Shown piece by piece: positions 31,505 to 42,800 of a DNA stretch of 64,000 nucleotides (positions are counted from its first letter, which is position 1; every line of letters begins with the position of its first letter). The notes below the pieces were generated by a model. The model did no database searches. It worked only from the letters and a program-made list of their open reading frames with translations, and had not been told where the DNA came from. Origin of the DNA: Dendrophyllia cribrosa (taxonomy: Eukaryota; Cnidaria; Anthozoa; Scleractinia; Dendrophylliidae); assembly GCA_024195265.1 (NCBI GenBank), contig JAJLRJ010000004.1, forward strand, positions 2,631,659-2,695,658. The letters are read 5' to 3'. Position numbers and translations under genes: made by a program.

Positions 31505-33876
31505 ATTTATGTTCTGATGTAAGCAAAATTGTTTTTAACAGTACATGTAAAAAATCATTCAGTACTTGCCAAATACAAAATTATATTATGTGTTATATTT
31601 CCGCCATCTTCATGAAAAATGAAGTCAATGAGGGTATTGACTTATTTAGCGTTTAGAAAGGCGCTGTTTTCCACTGGCCGGGTGATAGACAAAGGAAGAC
31701 CTAACAACAGTATAATGTTGCGTTTTCTTATAGCCAACGCCGGCAAAGACTTTATATAAGCATAAAGGCAGACATTTTAGTTCCCACCAGTATCCAATGA
31801 CGTACCCCCTCCCCCCACCCCCTACTTATCCCCTCCTTCCCAAAATTATGTGAGCCTCATTTTTGTTCACTCTGCCATGCCTATGCTCACATAGTTTATT
31901 TTCTTTCTTCTGCTCAACTAACGATTTTAAAAAGTATGAGTGGCTATCCTTGAATGGGAACAAGTGATTTTATTTGGGAGTGTATAAACCTTATCTAAAC
32001 AAAATCATAATTACACGCAATATAAATGTACTAATTAATTTAACAGTTACCTGAAACATAAATATAAACACGGCGACTTCCTTTTCGATTAGATTTGCTG
32101 CAAATCATGGACCGTTATTTTATCGACAAAAACTCAATTAACTCGACTTGAAGGCAGAGTCTACTTTAGATTTTTCAATTTCAATGCGCGATCAGTTGCT
32201 GAACTCATACCCTGAAACCGGCCAGCGGGAAATGACACTTAGCTAGCCCTCGAAACCAAATCTCAGTCGATTAATATAAACACAATAAAGAATACAACCA
32301 TACATTCGTATGATCTCAGTTAGGGACCGCTCATCATTTATCGCCTTATTTCATCTGATCCCCCATAAAGTATACAGCCTTTTAATGATGCCCCCTCACT
32401 GGTGGTAGACTTTTATTTATGATCCCCCCCCCCCAAAGACGCAGGTGACAACAACCTGTCGAAGAAGTGACATGGGGAAGGACATAGTTAATAGAACAAA
32501 CTGGTTATGAAGCTCAACAAATTCCAAAAAGAGTGTACAAAACTGCTTTGTTTTACTGAACGAACCGTGACCCTGGACATTGTTTTGTTTAACGTGTGAG
32601 CCCAAATGTTTCTACTGGTCAGTTGCTCATATGCATTTCAATACCTTTTGTGTTTTGTGCAGGGTCAAGGCAAACGAACAAAAGAAATGGAGAACAAAAA
32701 CATATAACAAAGGACTGACTGAGTTTCATAACCAGTTTGTTCTATTAACTATGGGAAGGATAAACACCAACGAAGAAAATAAAAACAGAAGGAAGGCAAA
32801 AAAAAATAAAGAAAAGATTAGAGCAGAGGGCAAATATGCTTCTGGAAAAGCTGGCCTCAAGAGAAGTAGCTGCAGATGTTTCCAATAGGCCACTTCGAAA
32901 AATACCATAATACTCTTTAAAGTACAGGTTTGGGTGGTGTTTGATGTAATACTAAGCCTGATTTTTCCAATTTCATTTGTTTTTAGCACGAACTGCACGT
33001 GCTGCTTCAACTTCTTGGCAATTTGCATGCAGTGCATATTTTGATACGAACTCACACGTGTAAAACTAATGACGTAATTCCTACATCCCCCAGGCTCGAG
33101 AACGCAAAAAAGCCTCGGCTATATGGGGTTAACCGTTAGTTTTTCACGGAGGGGTATATATTGAAAATGCACAAAAAAAATAACGGTAAAGGTCATGAAA
33201 TGCAAGGATCTAAAATCTAATAGGCATGATTGTCTTTGATAATGATGTAATGTTCTTTATATCACGAGCATGGGACAATGAAAAAGAAATGAGTTCCAAC
33301 AGGTATCGATGAACTTCCGCACCCAGAGAGAACTCGTGGCACTGTTAGGATCAGCAATAAATGTCGAAAGTTTCATGTGAGGTGCTAAATAAAGAAAGAT
33401 GGTAAATGTCAAGCTCGGTAGAGGTACGGTAGAGTGAATAAAAAAGGGTCCAAAGACCACTGCGACTTACTTTCTTTACAAAATGATATCAAGAGGGGAG
33501 GGGGGGGGGGGGTTATCATCGAAGACGGGCGGGTACGAAAATGTCTGCTTTTATAATGCTTACATGATGTTTATGCGTTCGCAATAGGGAAGATATCAAT
33601 GACGTCACCAATTGTTATTAATGTGCCAACCAGAGTCTTATTGGCTGCCGAAACAAAGGGTTCTTTTGTTCCAGTGGCTGGCACATTTGAATAACAAAAA
33701 TAATGTTTGTAAACAGATATCATCCCTATAGGAAAACGCAACATTTAAAATATTGTTGATAGGTCTTCATTTGACTGTCGCCGGCCAATAGAAAACAGCG
33801 CTTTTGTAAACACCAAATAAGTCAATAAAAATACCTAACGTAGTTCAGTATTTTATTGCGAAAGTATACTGATTTA
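31505..33876. other. Region between convergent copies B and C
   Basis: No gene. 31620-31745 and 33710-33830 match in inverted orientation (AAAGGCGCTGTTTTCcAcTGGCCGG, AACAnTATAnTGTTGCGTTTTC-type blocks), so the 3-prime flanks of B and C are also duplicated. A 45-bp inverted pair lies at 32478-32521 / 32718-32760. C-run at 32425-32434, G-run near 33497-33511. Confidence 0.65.
33240..33460 (-). repeat. Degenerate SINE copy
   Basis: Matches 44221-44450 in order (GCATGGGACAATGAAAAAGA; AACTTCCGCACCC; GAGAGAACTCGTGG; GTGCTAAATAAAGAAAG) but with the tRNA-like centre eroded. Confidence 0.65.
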
Positions 33877-36800
33877 TTAGACACGTTTGTCTAAAAAATT
33901 AACGTCTACGTCACACTCAAAATCAGGGTCCTCAAGATTAACAAAGTTCCTATCACAAGTCATGAAAGAAACAAATTGATAATCTCCGATATTGGCAGAT
34001 CTTGGATCGGTGATTAGTGCTCCACTGTTATCTACTCGCGTGGCATGGCCCATCCCAGGTTTGTGAGACCACAATAAGTTCGTTCCGTTCGAGTCCAAGC
34101 GGTACCAGTGGAAATCTCCCTCGTATTCAACGCTCCCTAAAAGATAAGACGAACAGTATTTATTGTTTTGAGATTAAAGGATAATGTTTTGATCCCTGGA
34201 TCACATTTTCATTGACAAATGTATACGACGCAGATGAGAAATGTACCATTTATTAAAAGTAATTTAAAAAGGAGTACTTAATTTGCTCCGTTCAAATATA
34301 TGATATTTTGCAACAAATTAAAAATTCCAGATGAAAGTTATGGGTTGTCTTGGAGAGCCCAGTTTTGTCTTGGAAAGGTTGGGGTGTACCCTATTTAAGA
34401 GCCAATGTCTGAAATTTTCGAAAATCGGGCGTCACTCACAAAATTTCGGATTTCTTCATATTTTGCCCAAATAATCTCTATAGTGAAGTATTTACAAAAA
34501 TAACATTAAAAATTGTAACGGCGTTTTATTTTTTTCGAAAACGGGCAAAGTTTGAAAAACGGCAAATTGGCGGCCTTTCAGTTGTGAAACTGGCGAAAAA
34601 TTACACATTTTCATCTCGCTCGTACAGAAAAACGCGATGCCATACATAAATAAAATGTGGCCACAACATAAACACGCTCTTGTTCTTCACACTACTGTTA
34701 TTTACTTTGGATTAGCAGTTGAAATAAGAATATTTCGGCCGTTAGAAGAAACATGATTTCTTCCATTTTAAAAATTAGCAAATTTGAACCAATTTCAACG
34801 CCGTGGAAACCCAATTGGTACGTTGAGTTTGAAAACAAAATTAAGACAGTCTTGAAGCACAACTTCTGCTGTTTACTGTGGTGAAATATTTCTGGCGGCA
34901 CTTTAAAAGTGCCCCGTCGAGAGACCAAAATGTGAAGGGTAGTTTGACACTAGGAGAACTTGTGACACGAATCTGAGCGCCGACATTACGCACAAAATGT
35001 TTATCGCTAAAAATAGTTCCTGAGATAGAGCCTTTTTCAGAATCGTAAAGACTTCAGAAGAACTTCATCTATCCTTTGCTAACTTAAAATGATATCTTTT
35101 AAGCAGTTTGTTGGGATACGGAGTAGAGACACGAACATCATGTTGTGCGACCTTACAAATAACAGCGATCAACACTTACCCGCTTTTTCATCAGAAAATT
35201 AAACTGACCCGAACCTTGAATTGCGTTTATAATAAAGACAATCCTGAACTCCGATCCATTATATTGCTGAGATCATATTATAGCGTTATTTACTCCAAAT
35301 TTGTTAAAACAACAGTCGGAAGTTTCAGTTCGGAAGTTTCCCACAATGTGTTGCAAAGAGATTGCCTGACGCGTAGCACGCTGGAATTTGTTGCGTGCTT
35401 ATGGTATCGGTCACGGAAAGAACATTGCCGTGGAAAAGGTTTCAGGTCAGTGTCATTTAAGCCCCATTTACACGAGCAATTTTTCCTTGACAAGTTTACT
35501 TGCCAATTTTTATTGCTTGTGTAGATGATTAACAAGTTTTCCTTTACAATTTTCCGTTGTCAAGGAAAAGCTAGCATGCCAGCTTTTCCTTGACAAGGAA
35601 AAATTGTCCACTATTCTCCATCTACACGAGCAATTTTTCCTTGTCAAGGAAAACTTGTCAAGGAAAAATTGCTCGTGTAAATGGGACTTTATAAAGTGGG
35701 CTGGGGGTCCTTTAGTTGTAGAACTTGAGGCTCTAGTGGGGTCCGAGTGCATGCCTTCTATATTGATTTTTGACGTCGGGAGGCTCGAAAGTGCTTTTTA
35801 CATCATTCAATACAAGATATTTTCGAAAACAAAAGTGAAATTCAAAGATATTTTTTTCTTTTTAGCCACTATTGCACCCGCTTTCCGTTAATAGTTCATC
35901 AGAAAATTTAACTAACCCGAACCTTGAATTGCGTTTATGATAAAGCCAATCATGCACTCCATTGTTGTAAATAAATTCCTGCACAGCAAAAGTAGAGAAA
36001 AAAATCGTTCACTGCGAGAGAAAGAAAAGTATGGAATAATCTAGAAAAAAATTCTTGCACAGCCTCAAGGCGGAAAACAAATCATGCATCACACAAGGCT
36101 TCTTCAATCTTCTTACAAGAGAAAATAAAACTGTAAAAGTGGTTAGCAATCTTGCATTACATTGGCCCTTCATATTCTAGCTTTACAAGGGCAACTATCC
36201 TCAAAATCTTCAAGGAGGGCCATCGATGGCGCTTTTTTCTTCACTGCCGGGCACGGGCACGACGCATTTCTTTTGTAACTACATCCGGGTCGATCTTCCT
36301 GTCTGTGGATTGACCAATAGTAAATTTAGCTTCCAGGTAGGCTTTCTGCTTTTCATTGAATTGGTAGCAAGGGCTGTTCCATTTCCTTTAGCGCCCAGCC
36401 CGCCTTGAGGCTTTGGCCTTTGTTTGAGCTGCTAACTGAGCTTGAAAGAAAGGAAGAAGTGCAACGCTTTCGCTGAGGAGGGTGGCGTACTGTTGTTTGG
36501 CCAGGTCCATTAGGGTGTGCCTCTCCGGTGACCTGGAGCAGGCTTCTAATGACAGATGGCGTTACAGGTCGGACGGCCGTTGAAACACTTTGATGCAGCC
36601 CCCGGGAGGTACTAGCCTGCGAGCAAGGCTCTCATTCTTAGGGGTTGGGAGGAAGGGGTTCGGGGGGCCTCCTCCCCTCCCAAACCGTGAACCCGGTCCC
36701 GACCCCGAGAGCTTGCTCGCAGGCTAGGGGGGGTACTCGGATATGTCTTGGCTGGGTATGTGCCGCCCGGGTCTTCAAATCAGACCCCGTTTTAGAAAGA

Positions 36801-39800
36801 ATTTGCACTCAAAATGTTACCCCATTCTAAAAATAAGTCAATTTTTAACACTCTGATTCTAGAAAAATGATACAGAAAATGATATGCGATCTCGGATGGC
36901 AGAGCCTCGAAGCTCGCTGGGCTGTCAGCCGCCTATCCCTGATTGTCCACGGCCTTGTGGACGTTGAAAGTCAGATTCTGGTTAGGAGTACAAATGGGCG
37001 TGTAACTAGACAATCCCAAGGTCAACACCACTTCTGGAATATCCTGCCCAGTATTTAATTTAGATTTCGTAGAAATTGCGTAACTTTCAATAGCCCATTT
37101 TTTAAAAAAGTTATTTCTTTGTTTGTTCGACTTATACATCAAAATACGACAATTCTGCTTCCACACAAATCAGCAACATAATTGCTTTGATTTCAAACAG
37201 AAGATAAAGACGATAAAGTCACGATCTACAATTTCTTTATTCACCATCTTATGAAGCTTTCGTGCGTTCGAAATATTATACCTCGTTCTAGGAAATGTCT
37301 CTAAAATGGATACCCGTTCGTTCTAGACCAGGAGTCCCAAAATTACGACCCCGTTAGGCGGCACATACCCGTATAGGTATTTTTGGGAAGTACCCCCTCC
37401 CCCACCTCCCCGGGATGCAGCCTTCCTGTGGGTATGAAAATACATTGGATGTTGGACGTTCAGGACTGTTTTCCTTGTCATCGGACGTGGCTGTTGAGAC
37501 TGTAACTTGCGGTGGAGATGTGACAGAAACAGCTTTAAACCCACCAGCCGAAAACAGAACTGACAGCCAGCTGTAGCTCACATATGTAATAGTATCACTA
37601 TTCTCAGATACTTTTGCTTGCTTTTGAGACGTCAATATAAAGTCGTATTGACGTCTCAAAAACCTAGACAAAACTAATTTCGATTTTAAGGCGCGCGTTA
37701 ATACTGCATTATATTGACGGCGTTGGAAGAAAATATATTCCGTACTGGGCTCCGTCCCCGGGGCTCCGCCGCTTCGCGACTCCGCCCAATACGGAATATA
37801 TTTTCTCCCAACTAGCCGTCAATATAATGCAGTATTGCAATTGACACCTCAAAATCGAAATAAATTAGTTTATAAGAGTATTGAAAACATAACTTCGTAG
37901 CAGAATAAAGGCGGTGTGTTATCGCAAAAGAGCCGGCAAGGGGCGTAGTGAAAGGGTGACCCCCCCCCCCCCCCCCCCCCCCCCCCCGCCCCATAAATGA
38001 CTTGTATATTTATCTACCAAATTTACCTGAAAGACGATTTGAACATTAATTAAAATTGTACCAAAACGAAGGAAACAGACTTTATACATTTATACATTTC
38101 CAAAAACGGACGTTACTCCTGTGACTTTTCCACGGCAATTATGTTCTTTCCTTGACCGATACCATAAGCACGCAGCAAATTCCAGTGTGCTACGCGTCAC
38201 GCAATCTCTTTGCAACACATTGTGGGAAACTTCCGAACTGTCATATAGCGACTGTTGTTTTAACAAATTTGGAGTAAATAACGCTATGATATGATCTACA
38301 AGGCTTAGATATTCCAAACACAGCAATATAATGGATCGGAGTGCAGGATTGTCTTTATTATAAACGCAATTCAAGGTTCGGGTCAGTTTAAAGCGGGTAA
38401 GTGTTGATCGCTGTTATTTGTAAGGTCGCACAACATGATCGATGTTCGTGTCTCTACTCCGTATCCCAACAAACTGCTTAAAAGATATCATTTTAAGTTA
38501 GCAAAGGATAGATAAAGTTCTTCTGAAGTCTTTACGATTCTGAAAAAGGCTCTATCTCAAAGGAACTATTTTTAACGATAAACATTTGATGCGTAGTGGC
38601 GGCGCTCAGGTTCGTGTCACAAGTTCTCCTGGTGTCAAACTACCCTTCACATTTTGGTCTCTCGACGGGGCACTTTTAAAGTGCCGCCAGAAATATTTCA
38701 CCACAGTAAACAACAGAAGTTGTGCTTCAAGACCGTCTTAATTTTGTTTTCAAACTCAACGTACCAATTGGGTTTCCACGGCGTTGAAATTGGTTCAAAT
38801 TTGCTAATTTTTAAAATGGAAGAAATCATGTTTCTTCTAACGGCCGAAATATTCTTATTTCAACTGCTAATCCAAAGTAAATAACAGTAGTGTGAAGAAC
38901 AAGAGCGTGTTTATGTTGTGGCCACATTTTATTTATGTATGGCATCGCGTTTTTCTGTACGAGCGAGATGAAAATGTGTAATTTTTCGCCAGTTCCACAA
39001 CTGAAAGGCCGCCGATTTGCCGTTTTTTAAACTTTGCCCGTTTTCGAAAAAAATAAAACGCCGTTACAATTTTTTAAGTTATTTTTGAAAATACTTTACT
39101 ATAGAGATTATTTGGGCAAAATATGAAGAAATCCGAAATTTTGTGAGTGACGCCCGATTTTCGAAAATTTCAGACATTGGCTCTTAAATAGGCCTTGTTT
39201 TGGTCTCCTGGGACAGGGTAGGGGCAACCCTCCCCCCACCCTTCGTAACTTCAAGAATATTAACCATATGGCTGTAAGATTTGAATGGTTCATAGAACGT
39301 CCAAACTGTCCAACTTAAGGTACGTCACGTTCCGTTTAACGTCATATGGGGTGTAAATTACGCCTTCATGCCGAATGGCCGTCATGCCAGATCCGCCATC
39401 TTGGATTTTTATTATGTTGTTTGTACTTGTCCAAATATCGTTGTGATGGAAACGTCACGTGTTATAAATCTAAGTTGGTAAACCAAAATGTCAGGCTTTA
39501 TTAACCTTCCTCAACCACAAGTGCTACCAGGTGTCGATTATCTGGTGGGGGCCCAGGAACATCATCATTGGCAGTTGGTTGGGGAAACAGAACCTCTAAA
39601 CCATCACGAACTGCAGCATTTTTCACAGATTGCTTGGTCATCGGCTCGTCCAAGTCCATGTTCCCAGGTATGGCAGTATTGTTTAGAAATTGTTCAGTCG
39701 CGTAGTTGTAACAGTTGTTACACATCATAACAAAATCATTCGCATTCCATTTGTCAAGGTCATCAAAAGAAGGTGCATAACGCCTATATTTTAGTGAGCC

Positions 39801-42800
39801 TCCTTCGGCTTTGACGGTGCCCTTAATGATCGCTTTCTCGACCTTTGCATGAGTGCCACTTTTAAGCAGGCTTTTTGGTATGGATTGGAGCAAAAACAGT
39901 TGCAGATCTGTTGTTTCACGACCAACAAACAATTGTGCATTTTTTCCTTCTTTCACCACGAATCCCTTGAAGCCAAGCCTAGCGGGTATATATTTTGTAT
40001 GGTAAGCGAAACCTTGCGTTCTGGCCTTAACCAGCAGTTGTTTGATTTCAGAAGTGGCAGGAATCGACCATACTGGATCGCGACGACCAGAAAATATTAC
40101 CAATTTTACTCTTAACCCTGAATAAAAAAAATAAAGTAAAAGTTAAAAACGGTATCCTCCACCTTCATACCTTTCCTTAAACGTAAACGAACGTAAACGT
40201 TAGCTTTGTCATATGAACTGCACGCCGGATAAAACGCGCCGCTAATAATTAACAGGTACAAAGCTTAAATTTTAACACAAAAAATGTAACCAATAAATTT
40301 GTCAGATACACCTAATTGTCATAACTTTGTCATATCAAAAACAGAAAAACAAATCAACGATATATATTTTCTCAATTTCCATATTTTAATATAATTTTTT
40401 TGGCCCAAGGCTTTGCATCCAGGAGCGCTTCTGTTAACTTATTTCGAGTTATTAGTGTACTATTCAACCTTCTTGCTAAGCATGTAATTGTTTGTACGTG
40501 TGCGTATTATTTATACTATTTTAAACAACTTCATGTATTGTTACAGTTATTAAAAAAAAGCAACGGAGTATTGTAAGTAACATTATTGTAAAGTAACTAG
40601 TGTAAGTACGATGGTGTAAGTAGTTTAATTTTTTTTATTGTATGAAAAGTATATAATTAACATTTTGTTGTAAACCTGTGAATAAAATTAAAAAAAAACA
40701 GAACAATAACAGCAATAATAAAAACAAACAAATATGAATTAATTAACCATTCGATGTGATTTGAAATTCGTTAGATGAATCAGCCTCGAATTGCATCAAA
40801 AGGATACCAAGAAACTGATGCAAATGGTTTCTCTTGATAACATGATTAATACATGTATACAACTAAAACGCGCGTGTTGTGAATGTTGCAAGGTACGATG
40901 ATTATATGCTAATTAATTGCCATTTGGTTCCTTGCTTTTTGATATGACAACGTTGTTACAATTAGGTGTATCTTATTTATGGAAAATTATCTGACATCGA
41001 ATGCTGTTTTCCCACACAAACAGTGTTTTTCGTGACCTGTTTGCACCATTTTCCAAATAACGGATTTTACTCCTAAAAGGACTATGGTGGTCGAGTCATT
41101 TTAGTTGTGGAATACGTGCACATAGTAGTCGACAACTTTCTATCTAGTCTGTCAAGACCCTAAGTGTTTCACTTCGTCACTATTGCGGCTCCACAGTTTC
41201 ATTCTTCGCGAAGCGAAGGCCGAAGGCCCGAGCGTAGCGAGGTCAATAAATTTGTCGTGCCTCGGGAGTTAAGCCGCGCGAATTCGAGCGAAAAATATAT
41301 TTATATATATACTTGATGTTGTCCTGCAGTTGCCTGGCAACAATGTGGTACTACTTCATGTAAGCCTATATATGAGCATGGTAAACAAAGATGGCGGACG
41401 GTAAACGGTACGCGAACCATCGAAAGGACCTTTTACCAACGTTTTTGGTTGCAAAGAAGACGAAGTGGAATGGCGAAAAGCCTCATACGCAAATCGAGAG
41501 TTTCGACTCGCGGTGCACCCTCCCCCCGAGCGAGCTTCACGAGGTTCTGCGAGACGCGTATTTCTTGTTAAAAAATAAGGACTATGAAGCTGCTCGAGTT
41601 CCCTATTTTACGACACTCTCCACTCTGAAACGTTGCGGCCAAATGAAATGCTATTATCAGTTATTTTACAAATGTGTGAATGAATAGACGATATTGCTAA
41701 GTTGATTCTTTTCAAGATAAATACGTTATCTTAAGCATTTAAAGTGTTTCTATTCCTATGTTTGCGTTTGTTTGTTTTTGTTTTTTTGAAGAAAAAATAA
41801 GAAATAAAATAATATAAATTTATGCAAGATTGTTTTTACCAAGAAAATGATCTTATAATTATCGTTTGTTGCGAGGACTTTCCGCCGGGTACTTTGTTTT
41901 TTCTTCCTTCGACAACAGAAGCTATCTATTAAACAGACGCTATATGTGAATGCTTTGGAAAATACAGCCAAACAAACAACTCGTATCAGGGATCACCACT
42001 GTCAGTAGAAGACCACAGTACTTCAATCAGACGATGTTCGTACTACGCCGGTCCTCGAAGCATTTCTTGTCTTATTAAGATGGAGGGAAATTAGTGCGCG
42101 AGACCGGAATTAACATTGTATATTTTTAAACGATTATATGTTCTTTCCTCCTCCTCCCTCCTTTCTCTTCCTTCCTCGTGGAAAATAGTTAAAATATACA
42201 TTTTAATGAGTATGACTTCCAATTCTCATCAAAAGATCCACGATAAAAGTACTATTTAAAAAAAAAAAACAGTTAAATCGTCTTCTGCGAGAACTCTTTC
42301 CACCCAAGCCTGCACGAGCCGGGAAATCAAGCATGTTGTAAAAATTACTCCCAGAATACTTTGCGATCGTTACTTGGCCACGCTATCGCAAACATGGTCT
42401 TCTTTTTACTTAACTTCCGTAATATTTGGAGTGAAATATTTATTTAAAAAAAAACTTTATTGACTTTTATAACATTTCCAGGTAGTTTGCATGTAAATTT
42501 AATTTATAAAATAACTGAGATACTACGCGCGTTCTGATTGGTCAAAAACCTATTGACTATTGTGCCGGTAAACTCATAGAAAACCGCGCAAGAGAAACTG
42601 TGAAGTAAACAAAGTTCAATTTTCCGTTACCGCATCACCACACGCGTGAGGAAAAAGAATTTCACAACTCGAGCCGGTTTAGTGTCTTATTGCATATTGT
42701 GGTCTGTTAGAAGATGAGAACAGAAGATATGTTTCTTGCAAACAATAAGTTGCTGCTCAAACCTACAAAATAAAAATAAAATTTCCCACGCACGCAAGCA

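Noticed and set aside
34698..34928. 76-codon ORF duplicated exactly at 38654-38884
   Set aside because: Lies in the two arms of a long inverted repeat; conservation reflects DNA identity and not coding selection.
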